NCBI RefSeq assembly: GCF_001629735.1
Contig: NZ_CP015224.1
Span: 2,976,001-3,040,000, forward strand
DNA from: Lysinibacillus sphaericus
GTDB taxonomy: Bacteria > Bacillota > Bacilli > Bacillales_A > Planococcaceae
Direction of reading: 5' to 3'
DNA length: 64,000 nucleotides
Shown here: one piece after another, positions 37,675 through 49,105 of the stretch
Layout of the letters: each line of letters starts with the position of its first letter
Position numbering within the stretch: position 1 is the first letter of the stretch
The notes under the pieces: generated by a model
What the model was told of the DNA's origin: nothing
The model's input: the letters and a program-made list of their open reading frames with translations, nothing else
The model's database searches: none
Position numbers and translations under genes: made by a program

Positions 37675-38643
37675 TTAGCGGTCATAAATACCGGCATAAT
37701 CCACCAACCACTCTGCAACATTCGTAGCATTATGTCGAACCGTTCCATCTGGACGAATTGTAGCAATATCGCGCCTTATAACCTCTAATCCCATACTTTC
37801 AAGCTTTGCCACATCAAATGTCACTGGCTCTGCTCTTTCCTCTTTATATAATTCTTTTACAGGATTTGGTAGTTCTTCGTCATTCACTAAAATCGAATCA
37901 ATAAAGGAAGCGCCAACATGCTTATGTATGGCAGATACATGGTCACCTGCTGTATAAGAAATGGTTTCACCTTTTTGTGTCATTAAATTACATACATACA
38001 TTTTCCTTCCTTTTGCTTTTACAACAGATTCCCCAATCTCTTTGACAAGTAGATTTGGAATGATACTTGTGTATAAGCTTCCAGGACCAATTAATATATA
38101 GTCTGCACGCTGAATTGCTCGAATAGCTTCTGGTAACGGTTGCACGTTTTCGGGTACTAAAAAAACGCGATCAATGCGTTTTGTCGCTGTTGGGATTTTG
38201 GATTCACCTTCAATGATTGAACCATCCTCTAAGACAGCATGTAAGTTGATTTTTTTATTGGCTGCTGGTATTACACGGCCATGTACTTTTAAAACCTTTC
38301 CCATCTCACTTATAGCATGGTTAAAATCACCTGTAATATCAGTAAGTGCTGTTAACATTAAGTTCCCTAAGGAATGGCCACGTAAATCCTCTGATGCAGA
38401 AAAACGGTATTGAAACATTTGCTCCACTAGCGGTTCAATATCTGATAATGCCGCAATGACATTACGAACATCACCTGGTGGTGGGATATCATAATCATCT
38501 CGTAAACGTCCTGAAGAGCCGCCATCATCCGCTACCGTCACAATAGCAGTAATATCAAATGGATGGTGCTTGAGCCCACGAAGTAATGTAGATAGTCCTG
38601 TTCCACCACCAATTACCACAAGCTTTGTTTGCTTTTTCCCCAT
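37675..38643 (-). CDS. yvcK: YvcK family protein (gluconeogenesis factor)
   Basis: A 322-residue CofD-like protein. It has the start LVVIGGGTGLSTLLRGLK, then VTVADDGGSSGRLRDDYDIPPPGDVRNV and LIGPGSLYTSIIPNLLV. In B. subtilis YvcK is required for growth on gluconeogenic carbon sources, binds UDP-sugars and affects cell shape. Four bases after rapZ, with AAAGGA before the ATG. The bound ligand here is inferred. Confidence 0.96.
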   Translation of the reverse strand: MGKKQTKLVVIGGGTGLSTLLRGLKHHPFDITAIVTVADDGGSSGRLRDDYDIPPPGDVRNVIAALSDIEPLVEQMFQYRFSASEDLRGHSLGNLMLTALTDITGDFNHAISEMGKVLKVHGRVIPAANKKINLHAVLEDGSIIEGESKIPTATKRIDRVFLVPENVQPLPEAIRAIQRADYILIGPGSLYTSIIPNLLVKEIGESVVKAKGRKMYVCNLMTQKGETISYTAGDHVSAIHKHVGASFIDSILVNDEELPNPVKELYKEERAEPVTFDVAKLESMGLEVIRRDIATIRPDGTVRHNATNVAEWLVDYAGIYDR

Positions 38644-38647
38644 TCAC

Positions 38648-39541
38648 TCATTCCTTTCTACGATTAATATCACGATGCGTAATAACCGTATTCTCTTTGC
38701 TGGCTAAATAAGCCCCAAAAAACTCCGCTAAAGTTACTGAACGATGCTGACCACCTGTACAGCCAAAAGCGATGACAAGTTGTGATTTACCTTCTTGGCG
38801 ATAAAGAGGAATCATAAAGTCGAACAAATCTGTTAGTTTTTGTATAAGTATTTGCGTATCTTCCAAGGCTAAAACATAGGAGGAAACTTCTGTTTGAAGA
38901 CCCGTCTTCGGACGTAGTTCTTCCACATAATAAGGATTTTTAAGGAAGCGAACATCAAACACTAGGTCTGCATCTATTGGCATACCATGCTTGAAGCCAA
39001 AAGACATGATGTTGACGGTAAAAATAGTATCTGCCTCACTGGCAAATTCTTTGACTATCTTTTCTCGCAATTGCTTAGGCTTCATGTTGGATGTATTATA
39101 AACAAAATTAGCACGACCCTTTACTTCCGATAAAAGCGCTCGCTCTTGCTTAATACCATCTAAAGGTAAGCCGCTTACTGCCAATGGATGGGCCCTCCTT
39201 GTTTCTTTATAGCGTCTTACTAATGTGGCATCATCCGCATCTAAAAATAAAATACGTGCTACAATGTCGCCTTCTTTTAGTATATGGTCTAACGCCCCAA
39301 TAAGCGCATCAAAAAAGTTGCCTCCCCGCATATCCATCACTGCCGCAATACGTGTACTATTTTTTCCAGAATCTCTTAACAGAGTTAAAAAAGTTGTAAG
39401 TAACGCAGGTGGTAAATTATCAATACAGTAATACCCTAAATCTTCAAAGCTTTGAATAGCTACGGTCTTCCCAGCTCCAGACATTCCTGTAATAATAACC
39501 AATTCATGTGTTCTTTGTTGGCCTTCAACCACCACTGTCAT
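38648..39541 (-). CDS. rapZ: RNase adapter protein RapZ (YvcJ), P-loop nucleotidase
   Basis: A 297-residue protein with Walker [19 protein letters not shown] (about residues 19-36) and the C-terminal region with [19 protein letters not shown], the phosphate-binding loop seen in the RapZ/YvcJ family. YvcJ of B. subtilis hydrolyses GTP and is linked to competence. The small-RNA adapter role is known from enterobacteria. GGAG precedes the ATG. In the conserved nudix-rapZ-yvcK-whiA-crh group. Confidence 0.96.
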   Translation of the reverse strand: MTVVVEGQQRTHELVIITGMSGAGKTVAIQSFEDLGYYCIDNLPPALLTTFLTLLRDSGKNSTRIAAVMDMRGGNFFDALIGALDHILKEGDIVARILFLDADDATLVRRYKETRRAHPLAVSGLPLDGIKQERALLSEVKGRANFVYNTSNMKPKQLREKIVKEFASEADTIFTVNIMSFGFKHGMPIDADLVFDVRFLKNPYYVEELRPKTGLQTEVSSYVLALEDTQILIQKLTDLFDFMIPLYRQEGKSQLVIAFGCTGGQHRSVTLAEFFGAYLASKENTVITHRDINRRKE

Positions 39542-39550
39542 GCAACTCCT

Positions 39551-40018
39551 TTATTGTTCTTTTGATATTTGTATTTTCTGATGAAGTAATTCAAAATTCG
39601 TTGTATAGTCAAACGTGCCATACTGAATACCAGATTGCGAAACAGCAAATTGTAAATTAGTGCGATCTCCTTCAGCCATTGGCAAATGTACTAAATCCTC
39701 TACTGGGTGCCATGCAAGTTTACCTTCTCTAGTTTCTACAAACGGTACACCTTCTACATCCCTAGCAACGAATGTATAAAGCATCCATTCATCTACGACT
39801 TCATTATTTTCTTTAATGACCATCGTATAAACACCCTTTAGGTGTACATGTAAAGGTATAACATTTGTCTCTTCTTGAAATTCACGAATAGCAGCCTCAA
39901 AGATGGACTCACCGCTTTCCATTTTTCCACCTGGAGCAACGTACCAACCTCGTCTTGGTTTCTGAAGTAATAATACTTTACCGTCTTTTACGGCAATTAA
40001 ATTTGCAATTCTTTGCAT
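39551..40018 (-). CDS. Nudix hydrolase (YvcI type)
   Basis: A 155-residue MutT-like hydrolase with the Nudix box GGKMESGESIFEAAIREFQEE (bases about 39880-39945). Such enzymes cleave nucleoside diphosphates linked to another group, and substrates of YvcI-type proteins are not firmly known. The start at 40018 follows AGAGGTG. An in-frame GTG 18 bases up lacks a site. First gene of the operon ending in crh. Confidence 0.92.
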   Translation of the reverse strand: MQRIANLIAVKDGKVLLLQKPRRGWYVAPGGKMESGESIFEAAIREFQEETNVIPLHVHLKGVYTMVIKENNEVVDEWMLYTFVARDVEGVPFVETREGKLAWHPVEDLVHLPMAEGDRTNLQFAVSQSGIQYGTFDYTTNFELLHQKIQISKEQ

Positions 40019-40054
40019 CGGCACACCTCTAATCACTTTTGCATTCTACTCTCC

Positions 40055-40083
40055 ATTATAGCAAGACACTGCAGGATTTGTCC
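40055..40083 (-). promoter_or_regulatory. Extended -10 promoter of the nudix-rapZ-yvcK-whiA-crh operon
   Basis: Minus strand TGC before TATAAT (40060-40055) with a weak -35, GGACAA (40083-40078), 17 bases upstream. Rest of 40084-40182 holds nothing recognisable. Confidence 0.6.
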
Positions 40084-40182
40084 TCATTTACAACTCTCAT
40101 ACCTAGACATTTAACAATTTAGTTTTAACTAAGAAATTAATGAAAAAAAGCGCATGCTCTTTTCATACTCTATACAAATAAA

Positions 40183-40226
40183 AAAGTAGGTTGTTCCCAC
40201 CTAATTGAGGCGGAAACAACCTACTA
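40183..40226 (-). terminator. Terminator of trxB
   Basis: Stem GTAGGTTGTT.../...AACAACCTAC (40186-40195 / 40215-40224) extended by inner pairs, then six T on the minus strand. Confidence 0.9.
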
Positions 40227-40346
40227 AACAAAATAAAAGGGGGATTGCTAATTACACTTTAAATCATACACCTTTTATATGTCATTCAAGTTACAACAAT
40301 ATTAAAACCACATTAAAATTGTATTTTTTTCCTTAAAATAGCCATG

Positions 40347-41303
<957 letters not shown>

Positions 41304-41522
41304 CTAAACAGAATACTTTTTATCTTCATTCAACAAATAGTAGTGAAAGTGTAACGTCACCTACATATGATCCCAACTTACAATAGAGGGGATGAAGATA
41401 AACCATTGGCAACTAGCAAGGAATAACAATCGAACGCAATGTTGCCAGGGCAAATTAATGATAACGTTAGTATGTTCATCGTATGTGAAAGTATAAAGTT
41501 ATTCAACTATGTTGCTCACACA

Positions 41523-43046
41523 CTAATTATGACTGCTTGGTAAAAAAGCTAAAATTTCATCAATATACTTCGATAAAGTGGCAACAGATACTCCATATTG
41601 TTGAGCTATTTCTTTTTTTGTTACTTTGAGCATTTGAGAGGATCTAAATAGATAATCATTTGCTCCTGCAATTGCAACAGGATTTGTAAAACGGTAATTT
41701 TGAATTAAAGCTTGTTCACACAGGACAAACCACATTTGAAACATAGGTACAATCAATGTTGATAATTTGCCGTACTGCTTTAATAAAATTTCTGGCACAT
41801 TTACAGCACGTAGAAAGCTTGCCTCTACTTTATTTTTCTTATCAAATTCATGTCCAAGTGCATATGCTAAAAATAATTTCTCAAAAGCACCGAATTGCTC
41901 AATATTAACCCATTTAGGATGGGCGATTATTTCTTGCTTATGAGCCGTAGCTTTTAATAAAAACAGACCAAAGATGCGCTCACTTAAATAGCTACTTTCT
42001 AATTTTTCAACGATGAAATTCCGATCATGTTCCAACGCGTCTAGCGCAAATTCGTTATCATGTTGGCGCCAAGGCTCAAAGCCTTCTTTATCTGGATCTA
42101 CCTCTAGCAGTTGACCCCAAGCACTTTTGGAAACCTCCTCATGCCCTGAAAAATAAGCGGCATGAGATAACCAAAAGTAAAAGCCCGCGTCGCCTACATA
42201 GCCTCTTTTTTGCATACTGCGCAACCATTTATAAGCTAATTCATATTGCCCTATTAAAGCTAATGTAGCACCTAGTTTATAACGATGCTCCCATGTATAT
42301 GGCTGAATTTTAACAAGCACATTTAATAGCTCTTGCAAATCCTCTTCATTCTTTTCGTAATACGCAATCACTGTTAAGTTACAAAGTGCATGTAAGTTTC
42401 CCTTATTTTCACGTAATACGGTATGTAAGAGAGCCTTTGCCTGTTCCTCTTCTCCCACATAAAAATAAGCAAGTGCAAGATTATTATACGCCGACCAAAA
42501 GGCTGGGCGATCTTCAATTAAATCTTCTAAAATAGTAATAGCTTCAGGAAAGTCGCCTTTTTCCATATGACGGCGAGCCTGTTCCTGACGATATAAATCT
42601 TCACCAGATCCTTCAAGCTCCTCAAACTCATCTTGCTCAAATGCAACAAATTCTAAAATTTCTGCTGCTTCATCTGCATAAGCACCTTCAGGCTCTAACT
42701 GCAAATACTCCTCAGCAAAGCGTTTCGCATCCTGCATGATTCCTACACAACCTGATACTTCCGCCATGTAAAAAATAATTTCTGGATTATCGGGATCAAT
42801 TTGATAGGCACGACGAAGCAAATCATACGCTTCTTCAAAACGTTGACCTTCTAACTCTATAATAGCAAGCTGCAAGATTATCATAGGATCATCAGGGCTA
42901 AGATCAACTGCACGCTGCAAATATTTATAGGCTTTATTCATTTGTCCACTGTTCATAGCTTGAATTGATTTTTTATAATAATAGTCGCCTGTTGGAATGA
43001 ACGACACTATATTCGATTGGTTCTTATTTTGACGTTTCTTTTCCAA
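41523..43046 (-). CDS. TPR-repeat protein (YvcD type)
   Basis: A 507-residue cytoplasmic protein with several tetratricopeptide repeats in the first half: YYYKKSIQAMNSGQMNKAYKYLQRAVDLSPDD, then FEEAYDLLRRAYQIDPDNPE, FPEAITILEDLIEDRPAFWSAYNNLA, and further repeats to about 330. The C-terminus ends in a helix-turn-helix-like segment TKKEIAQQYGVSVATLSKYIDEIL, so it may bind DNA or a nucleoid partner. The start is TTG with GGAGG 9 bases upstream. An ATG overlapping it is out of frame. Position between trxB and hisI matches B. subtilis yvcD. Confidence 0.85.
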   Translation of the reverse strand: MEKKRQNKNQSNIVSFIPTGDYYYKKSIQAMNSGQMNKAYKYLQRAVDLSPDDPMIILQLAIIELEGQRFEEAYDLLRRAYQIDPDNPEIIFYMAEVSGCVGIMQDAKRFAEEYLQLEPEGAYADEAAEILEFVAFEQDEFEELEGSGEDLYRQEQARRHMEKGDFPEAITILEDLIEDRPAFWSAYNNLALAYFYVGEEEQAKALLHTVLRENKGNLHALCNLTVIAYYEKNEEDLQELLNVLVKIQPYTWEHRYKLGATLALIGQYELAYKWLRSMQKRGYVGDAGFYFWLSHAAYFSGHEEVSKSAWGQLLEVDPDKEGFEPWRQHDNEFALDALEHDRNFIVEKLESSYLSERIFGLFLLKATAHKQEIIAHPKWVNIEQFGAFEKLFLAYALGHEFDKKNKVEASFLRAVNVPEILLKQYGKLSTLIVPMFQMWFVLCEQALIQNYRFTNPVAIAGANDYLFRSSQMLKVTKKEIAQQYGVSVATLSKYIDEILAFLPSSHN

Positions 43047-43070
43047 TACATTTCCTCCGAAACAAGAAAT

Positions 43071-43095
43071 AAGGAACGTATTAAACGTTCCTTTA
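43071..43095 (-). terminator. Terminator of the his operon
   Basis: Stem AAGGAACG/CGTTCCTT (43071-43078 / 43086-43093) about 44 bases after the hisI stop, with a broken T-run. Confidence 0.65.
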
Positions 43096-43136
43096 CACAG
43101 TAAACCCTATTATACCACACAATTTATAATATGCTG

Positions 43137-43754
43137 TTATTTCTCCTCGTGACGTTTTTTCAACACATCTAGGACATCATATATACTTACTTTTTGTTCT
43201 TGTAGTAATACTAGAAGGTGATAAATTAAATCAGCTGCCTCCCACTTTACTTCTTCGGCATCGCGATTTTTTGCCCCAATAACCACCTCTGTTGCTTCCT
43301 CACCTACTTTTTTACAGATTTTATCGATGCCCTTCTCAAATAAATATGTAGTATAAGCTCCCACAGGCATTTCCTGTTCTCGCTTTTCAATTACACGGAC
43401 AAGTTTTGCAATTATTTCTACAGAACCTACCCCAGTATTTTGCTGTACAACCTCCGTAAAGCAAGAAGCTGTACCGTTATGACAAGCTGGACCTTCTGGT
43501 AATACTTCCACAACTATTGCATCATAATCGCAGTCTGTTTTAATTGCTACAACCTTTTGCGTATGACCACTTGTGGCACCTTTATGCCAAAGCTCCTGAC
43601 GTGAACGAGAATAAAACCAAGTTTCACCTGATTCCATCGTTTTAACGAATGACTCTTTATTCATATAAGCCACCGTTAATACTTCTTTCGTATTGGCATC
43701 CTGTACTACTGCCGTTACAAGACCTTTCTCATCAAATCGAATTCGCTCTATCAT
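43137..43754 (-). CDS. hisI: Bifunctional phosphoribosyl-AMP cyclohydrolase / phosphoribosyl-ATP pyrophosphatase
   Basis: A 205-residue HisIE fusion. The N-terminal cyclohydrolase (about 1-110) has [39 protein letters not shown] and [10 protein letters not shown] with the zinc cysteines. The C-terminal pyrophosphohydrolase (about 115-200) has [19 protein letters not shown]. It does steps 2 and 3 of histidine synthesis. It overlaps hisF by 4 bases and is last in the operon. Confidence 0.98.
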   Translation of the reverse strand: MIERIRFDEKGLVTAVVQDANTKEVLTVAYMNKESFVKTMESGETWFYSRSRQELWHKGATSGHTQKVVAIKTDCDYDAIVVEVLPEGPACHNGTASCFTEVVQQNTGVGSVEIIAKLVRVIEKREQEMPVGAYTTYLFEKGIDKICKKVGEEATEVVIGAKNRDAEEVKWEAADLIYHLLVLLQEQKVSIYDVLDVLKKRHEEK

Positions 43755-44512
43755 CTCACTGCCACTCCTTTTGCACGTAAGTATTCTTTCACTTGGGCTA
43801 CGCTTGTTTCTTTATAATGGAAGATAGAAGCTGCAAGTGCTGCATCTGCATCAACTTCTTCGGCTAATACTTCGTAAAAATGTTCGGCATAACCTGCCCC
43901 ACCACTTGCAATAACTGGGACTGACACAGCCTCTCGTACCGCTTTTGTTAATCCCAAATCAAAGCCAGATTTTTCTCCATCTTGATTCATACTAGTTAAT
44001 AAAATCTCACCAGCTCCTAAACGCACCGCTTCCTTTGCCCAGTCTATAGCTGACCAAGTAGTTTTATTGCGCCCACCATGTGTATAAACCATCCATGTAC
44101 CGTCCTCTTCACTATAGCGAGCATCGATTGCTACCACGATGCATTGGGCACCAAAGAAATCAGAGCCTTCTTGAATAAGGGAAGGGCGCTCTAAAGCAGA
44201 AGTATTGACAGAAACTTTATCCGCACCAGCGCGTAAAATACGCTTCATATCATCCAACGTTCGAATACCACCACCAACTGTAAACGGAATCGCTAGAGTA
44301 GCTGCTGTTTGTTGGACAACCTCTATCATTGTTTCGCGGCCTTCATGTGAAGCAGATATATCTAAAAATACAAGCTCATCCGCGCCTTGTTCATCATAAA
44401 ATTTTGCTAGCTCCACTGGGTCACCAGCATCACGAATGGATACAAATTGTATCCCTTTTACAACGCGTCCCTCCTTGACATCGAGGCAAGGAATAATTCG
44501 TTTCGTTAGCAT
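43751..44512 (-). CDS. hisF: Imidazole glycerol phosphate synthase, cyclase subunit
   Basis: A 253-residue TIM barrel. It begins [20 protein letters not shown] with the catalytic Asp near residue 11. Phosphate-binding loops [22 protein letters not shown] and [13 protein letters not shown] are present. It uses ammonia from HisH to make the imidazole ring. The start at 44512 has AAGGAG within the hisH end. The genes overlap by 7 bases. Confidence 0.98.
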   Translation of the reverse strand: MLTKRIIPCLDVKEGRVVKGIQFVSIRDAGDPVELAKFYDEQGADELVFLDISASHEGRETMIEVVQQTAATLAIPFTVGGGIRTLDDMKRILRAGADKVSVNTSALERPSLIQEGSDFFGAQCIVVAIDARYSEEDGTWMVYTHGGRNKTTWSAIDWAKEAVRLGAGEILLTSMNQDGEKSGFDLGLTKAVREAVSVPVIASGGAGYAEHFYEVLAEEVDADAALAASIFHYKETSVAQVKEYLRAKGVAVR

Positions 44513-45138
44513 GATTTCACTCCTTTCAGCCATTGCTCTAATAAATATACGCCCAGCTCACCTGATTTTTCAGGGTGAAATTGCATACCTGTCACAGAAC
44601 CTTTCGCTACAATACCTGGAACTTGTATACCACAATAGTCTGCATAAGCAACAAGTTCAGACTTCTCAATATTAGTGGCATAAAATGAATGAACGAAATA
44701 GACATGCTTTGCAGGAGCACTATTTTCTAACCAAGCAGGACGATTCGCCATAACTAATTCGTTCCAGCCCATATGTGGCACCCGATATGCTCGCCCCTCA
44801 TTTGTGCCACTAAATCGCTTAATATGTCCTTTAAAGAAACCTAAGCCATTTGTTGGTGTGACCTCATCACTTTTTTCAAATAATAATTGCATCCCTAAAC
44901 AAATGCCTAAAAGAGGGCGATGCTGGCTTTGGGCATTTTTTAGATAACAATCTAATTTTGTCTCTGCTAAACGCTTTCTAGCATCTGGGAATGCACCAAC
45001 TCCTGGTAATATGAGTGCATCTGTAGTATCTAGCAATTGTTGATTAGCTGTCACTATGACCTCACAGCCAAGTCGATTCAAAGCTTGTACCACACTAAAT
45101 AAATTTCCCATACCATAATCAACCACACCTATTTTCAC
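44506..45138 (-). CDS. hisH: Imidazole glycerol phosphate synthase, glutamine amidotransferase subunit
   Basis: A 210-residue class I glutaminase. The nucleophile Cys is in [13 protein letters not shown], and the His/Glu pair is in [10 protein letters not shown]. It starts with GTG, overlapping the hisB stop in GTGA. It supplies ammonia to HisF through the barrel. Confidence 0.98.
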   Translation of the reverse strand: MKIGVVDYGMGNLFSVVQALNRLGCEVIVTANQQLLDTTDALILPGVGAFPDARKRLAETKLDCYLKNAQSQHRPLLGICLGMQLLFEKSDEVTPTNGLGFFKGHIKRFSGTNEGRAYRVPHMGWNELVMANRPAWLENSAPAKHVYFVHSFYATNIEKSELVAYADYCGIQVPGIVAKGSVTGMQFHPEKSGELGVYLLEQWLKGVKSC

Positions 45139-45734
45139 GTTAACAGCCCCTTAGTCGATGGTACTCCTTTAACACGTGGATCAATTTCTACGGCAGCATC
45201 AATCGCCCTAGCTAAGGCTTTAAAAATTGCCTCAATAATATGGTGCGTATTATGCCCATAGGGTACAATCACATGTACATTCATTCGTGCCTCTAAGGCA
45301 AATTTCCACAAAAATTCATGCACTAATTCTGTATCAAAAGTTCCCACCTTTTCTTTTAAAGGGGGCACTCGGTATTCTAAATGGGGGCGATTCGAGCAAT
45401 CAACCACCACCTGCGCAAGTGCATCATCCATAGGTACAAATGCCGTTCCATAGCGTTTAATGCCCTTTTTATCACCAAGTGCTTCTCGAATAGCTTGCCC
45501 TAACACAATGCCTAGATCCTCCGTTGTATGATGATCATCAATATAGGTATCCCCATTCGCTTGGATGGTCCCATTAAAAAGACCATGCTTGATAAATAAA
45601 TCCAGCATATGATCCATAAAACCTACGCCCGTTTTAATATCTGCCTTCCCTTCACCATCTAAATCGATGGCTACTGAAATTTGCGTTTCATTGGTTGTTC
45701 GCTCTACTTGTGCATATCGTTTCTTTTCCGTCAT
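45135..45734 (-). CDS. hisB: Imidazoleglycerol-phosphate dehydratase
   Basis: A 199-residue Mn-dependent dehydratase. It has the metal-binding motifs GFMDHMLDLFIKHG, DDHHTTEDLG, YGHNTHHIIEAIFK and the SNRPHL segment. The start at 45734 (MTEKKRYAQVER) follows AAGGAA and leaves a 4-base gap after hisD. A longer in-frame extension would lie inside hisD. Confidence 0.97.
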   Translation of the reverse strand: MTEKKRYAQVERTTNETQISVAIDLDGEGKADIKTGVGFMDHMLDLFIKHGLFNGTIQANGDTYIDDHHTTEDLGIVLGQAIREALGDKKGIKRYGTAFVPMDDALAQVVVDCSNRPHLEYRVPPLKEKVGTFDTELVHEFLWKFALEARMNVHVIVPYGHNTHHIIEAIFKALARAIDAAVEIDPRVKGVPSTKGLLT

Positions 45735-45738
45735 TGTA

Positions 45739-47013
45739 CTATTCCTTCTTCCATCCGCGAGATTCCACTGCACGTGCATGGCCCTCTAAACCCTCCATAC
45801 GTGCGAGACGTGCAATTTTTGGTGCATGCTCTTGCCAAGTTTTTTCACTGTAATAAACAACACTTGATTTTTTCACAAAATCATCTACGTTTAAGCCACT
45901 AGCAAAACGTGCTGTGCTATTAGTTGGTAACACATGATTGGTCCCCGCAAAATAGTCACCAACAGGCTCTGAACTATAACGACCAATAAAAATACCACCT
46001 GCATGCCTTATTTGTTCAGCGATCGCCTCAGCATTATTTGTCATAATTTCTAAATGCTCCGGTGCTAATGAATTAATCGCTTCCACTGCATCTGATACCG
46101 TTTCAGCTATATAAATGACCCCAAAATTTTCGATTGAAGCACGCGCTACTTCTTGACGTGGTAAAATCTCCAATTGCTTTTCAACTTCTTCAGCTACCTT
46201 TTTGGCCAATTTCTCTGAGGTCGTGACGAGAACAGCACAAGCTAATCGGTCATGTTCTGCTTGAGATAACAGATCTGCAGCAATTTCGTCTGGAAATGCA
46301 GTGTCATCAGCTAGTACTGCAATTTCGCTAGGTCCCGCAATCATATCAATGGCAACTTCCCCAAATACCTCCCGTTTAGCAAGGGCTACAAAAATATTTC
46401 CTGGGCCTGTAATTTTATCGACTGGTGCGATGGTCTCTGTGCCATAAGCAAGAGCAGCAATTGCTTGTGCCCCACCTATTTTATAAATTTCTTCGATTCC
46501 TAAAAGCTGAGCCGCCACTAGGACACCTGCTGGCATTTTTCCATCAAGGCCTGCTGGAGAAGCAATCACAATACGCTTCACACCTGCTACCTGTGCTGGA
46601 ATCACATTCATTAGCACCGATGAGGGATAGGCAGCTGTACCGCCAGGAACATATAATCCTACTGCATCTAGAGCTGTTACTCGTTGACCTAGCCAAGAAC
46701 CGTCACCTAGCTCTAAGCGATAACCCTGTCGTGACTGTTGTTCATGATAAAGTCGAATATTTTGAGCTGCTTCCACCAAATCCTGATAGAGTTGTTGGTC
46801 AAGAGCATTTACAGCTTCTTGTATTTCCTCCTTCGTGACACGCAAGCTTGTAGGCATATACCCGTCCCAACGTTCTGTATAGGCACGTAACGCTACGTCT
46901 CCCTGTGTCCTCACATCTGTTAACACCTGTCTTACAACTTTTAACTGTTCCTCATTTCCACCTTCAAGTGGTCTTTTTAAGGAAATACCCTTTGCTAGTT
47001 TAGTTATTTTCAT
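45739..47013 (-). CDS. hisD: Histidinol dehydrogenase
   Basis: A 424-residue zinc enzyme for the last two steps. It has VGLYVPGGTAAYPSSVLMNVIPA, ITGPGNIFVALAKREVFG, IDMIAGPSEIAVLAD, LLSQAEHD and NHVLPTNSTARFASGL. The catalytic Glu/His are in LAPEHLEIM. Full length, in the middle of the his operon. Confidence 0.98.
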   Translation of the reverse strand: MKITKLAKGISLKRPLEGGNEEQLKVVRQVLTDVRTQGDVALRAYTERWDGYMPTSLRVTKEEIQEAVNALDQQLYQDLVEAAQNIRLYHEQQSRQGYRLELGDGSWLGQRVTALDAVGLYVPGGTAAYPSSVLMNVIPAQVAGVKRIVIASPAGLDGKMPAGVLVAAQLLGIEEIYKIGGAQAIAALAYGTETIAPVDKITGPGNIFVALAKREVFGEVAIDMIAGPSEIAVLADDTAFPDEIAADLLSQAEHDRLACAVLVTTSEKLAKKVAEEVEKQLEILPRQEVARASIENFGVIYIAETVSDAVEAINSLAPEHLEIMTNNAEAIAEQIRHAGGIFIGRYSSEPVGDYFAGTNHVLPTNSTARFASGLNVDDFVKKSSVVYYSEKTWQEHAPKIARLARMEGLEGHARAVESRGWKKE

Positions 47014-47045
47014 TGAATTAAACCCCTTCAGTTACTCATATGTAG

Positions 47046-47690
47046 CTAGATATGATTACTTTTTTGTTCATTCACACATTTCTTTAATCGTCTAACAAGG
47101 TCAATGATGCGCTCACCCTTCATACGATAGCTAACCGGATTAGCAATTAACCGAGATGACACAGTCGAAATAAATTCATATTCAACTAAGCCGTTCTCTT
47201 TTAATGTACGTCCTGTAGAAACAATATCGACAATTCGGTCAGCTAAACCAATCATAGGTGCTAATTCAATAGATCCATTAAGCTCAATGATTTCGACTTG
47301 CTCCCCGATGCCTTTATAGTATTTCATCGCAATATTCGGATATTTCGTCGCAATTCTAGGAGCAATTTCATTCATATCTGTATTTGGTAAACCAGCTGAC
47401 GCGATATAGCAATTACTAATATTCAAATCCAGTAATTCATGTACCTCTCTCTGTTGCTCTAACAAAACATCCTTGCCAGCAATACCGATATCCGCTACGC
47501 CATGCTCAACGTAGACAGGCACATCCATTGGTTTAGATAAAATAAAGCGAATTTTCTCTTCTGGTATTTCAATCATTAATTTACGCGACATTTCGACCTC
47601 TTCTGGTAAATGAAAACCTGCCTTCAATAACATCTGATAGGCCTCTTCAAAGATTCGCCCCTTTGGCATTGCAATTGTTAATTCATTCAC
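47046..47690 (-). CDS. hisG: ATP phosphoribosyltransferase, short form
   Basis: A 214-residue HisG_S catalytic subunit, first enzyme of the pathway. It has [37 protein letters not shown], and the PRPP site [22 protein letters not shown]. It lacks the C-terminal regulatory domain of long HisG, so it depends on HisZ. Start taken as the GTG at 47690, 9 bases after AGGAGG and overlapping hisZ by 8 bases. Confidence 0.97.
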   Translation of the reverse strand: MNELTIAMPKGRIFEEAYQMLLKAGFHLPEEVEMSRKLMIEIPEEKIRFILSKPMDVPVYVEHGVADIGIAGKDVLLEQQREVHELLDLNISNCYIASAGLPNTDMNEIAPRIATKYPNIAMKYYKGIGEQVEIIELNGSIELAPMIGLADRIVDIVSTGRTLKENGLVEYEFISTVSSRLIANPVSYRMKGERIIDLVRRLKKCVNEQKSNHI

Positions 47691-48855
47691 TACCAATTTC
47701 CTCCTGTCCAACTACAACTACTTCCGTAAAGTGAGCTAAAAAGGCTTCTTCATCGACTAGGCTACTACGCAACTGTAAAGTAGCTAATTTCCCTGCTGCC
47801 CGCAATGTGTTTACCTTTATTAAAGCTGCCTCAAATTGTTCTTCATCAAAAAGCACAACAGTTGCTTCTTGTTGCATCTCTGATTGCCCATGTAATGTTT
47901 CCAATAAACGATCGACACGAATGCTAAATCCCGTCGCACCAGCCTTTGATCCAAACACCTCTAACAATCCATCGTAACGGCCACCATTTCCTAATGGAAA
48001 ACCACTACCTAAGGCAAATACTTCAAAAAGCATACCTGTGTAGTAACTCATATGACTTGAGAGTGTAAAATCAAACGTAACATAAGCAGCTAAGTCGGCC
48101 ATTTCCAATAATTGAGCAAGCTGTTGCATATATACTAATGCATCATTTTTACGAACATATTTTTCAATATCGCGGATATCCTTCACATCCATTGCTTCTT
48201 CAATAAACTGGAGGAGGGCATCTGCTTTAGCTTTAGGTAAATTAAATGAATCTACCGCTTCTTCAAATCCAACATAATTTCGGTGGACAAGTAATGTTCT
48301 AAGGGTAGTTTGCTGTTCAATACTCTCTGTGTAATCTTGTAAAATGCAGTTTAGTATGCCTGCATGTCCAATCGTTACTTTAAACGCTTCTAGTTTTAAG
48401 TGCTTTAAAAGCTCCATTGCTGTCACAATCACTTCTGCATCAGCAAATACAGATTGGTCCCCTATTAATTCAATACCCATTTGATCGAATTCTGCTGGTC
48501 TCCCCCCTTCTGCTTCTTGTGCACGAAAAACACTTGCGAAGTAAGCTAAACGTTGAGGAATCATTTCTTTCAATAATTTCGAGGTGGCCACCCGAGCAAT
48601 CGGGGTTGTCATATCTGGTCGGAGCACTAATGTATTTCCCTGACTATCTACAAGTTTAAATAAATGGGTATCAGCGATCGCAGAAGCTTTTCCAACTGTA
48701 TCAAAATATTCAACAGCAGGTGTTTTAATAAACTCATATCCCCTTTTAGTTAAAAAATCTCTACCTGTTTGTCTTACCGCTTCAACTTTTTCAAAGATTT
48801 GTGGAAAGGTATCACGCATTCCAAGTGGCTTTTCAAACATTTTTATTGACGACAT
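47683..48855 (-). CDS. hisZ: ATP phosphoribosyltransferase regulatory subunit HisZ
   Basis: A 390-residue paralogue of histidyl-tRNA synthetase. It has the catalytic-core look ([49 protein letters not shown]) but no anticodon-binding domain. It forms the HisG-HisZ complex and gives feedback control by histidine. First gene of hisZ-G-D-B-H-F-I, with its own promoter. Confidence 0.97.
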   Translation of the reverse strand: MSSIKMFEKPLGMRDTFPQIFEKVEAVRQTGRDFLTKRGYEFIKTPAVEYFDTVGKASAIADTHLFKLVDSQGNTLVLRPDMTTPIARVATSKLLKEMIPQRLAYFASVFRAQEAEGGRPAEFDQMGIELIGDQSVFADAEVIVTAMELLKHLKLEAFKVTIGHAGILNCILQDYTESIEQQTTLRTLLVHRNYVGFEEAVDSFNLPKAKADALLQFIEEAMDVKDIRDIEKYVRKNDALVYMQQLAQLLEMADLAAYVTFDFTLSSHMSYYTGMLFEVFALGSGFPLGNGGRYDGLLEVFGSKAGATGFSIRVDRLLETLHGQSEMQQEATVVLFDEEQFEAALIKVNTLRAAGKLATLQLRSSLVDEEAFLAHFTEVVVVGQEEIGSE

Positions 48856-48886
48856 ATGAACACTTCCTCACATTCACTTTAATTCA

Positions 48887-48906
48887 CTAGAGTATTAGAG
48901 AATTAG
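48887..48906. promoter_or_regulatory. TrpR-like half-sites at the his operon start
   Basis: CTAG (48887), TTAG (48895) and TTAG (48903) recur every 8 bases just after the predicted start site. TrpR operators have CTAG half-sites at this spacing. A YerC-type (TrpR-family) histidine regulator is a candidate. No T-box or attenuator was seen. Confidence 0.55.
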
Positions 48907-48917
48907 ATTATGAAAGA

Positions 48918-48946
48918 ATTTTAACTTATTTCTGTTAAACAGTCAA
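48918..48946 (-). promoter_or_regulatory. Sigma-A promoter of the his operon
   Basis: Minus strand TTGACT (48946-48941), 17 bases, TAAAAT (48923-48918), 63 bases before the hisZ start. Confidence 0.82.
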
Positions 48947-49051
48947 CGTATTCCCTCTAATTATCTAAATCTTTAAATTACTTTATGAAGAAGGTTGCAA
49001 CTACCTGAAAATCTAAAATTAAAAGATTTGACGAGTAAATACCAACAAATA

Positions 49052-49083
49052 AAAGCTACTCCCAATTTTGGGAGTAGCTTTAG
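49052..49083 (-). terminator. Terminator of the yvoF-like gene
   Basis: Perfect 12-bp stem (49052-49063 / 49070-49081) flanked by T-rich and A-rich ends. It would isolate hprK-lgt-ppaX-acetyltransferase from hisZ. Confidence 0.85.
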
Positions 49084-49105
49084 CTTTTTAGATATATGAA
49101 TTTGA

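Noticed and set aside
48856..49051. T-box or attenuator upstream of hisZ
   Set aside because: The leader after the promoter is only about 60 bases and lacks a terminator or T-box sequence.
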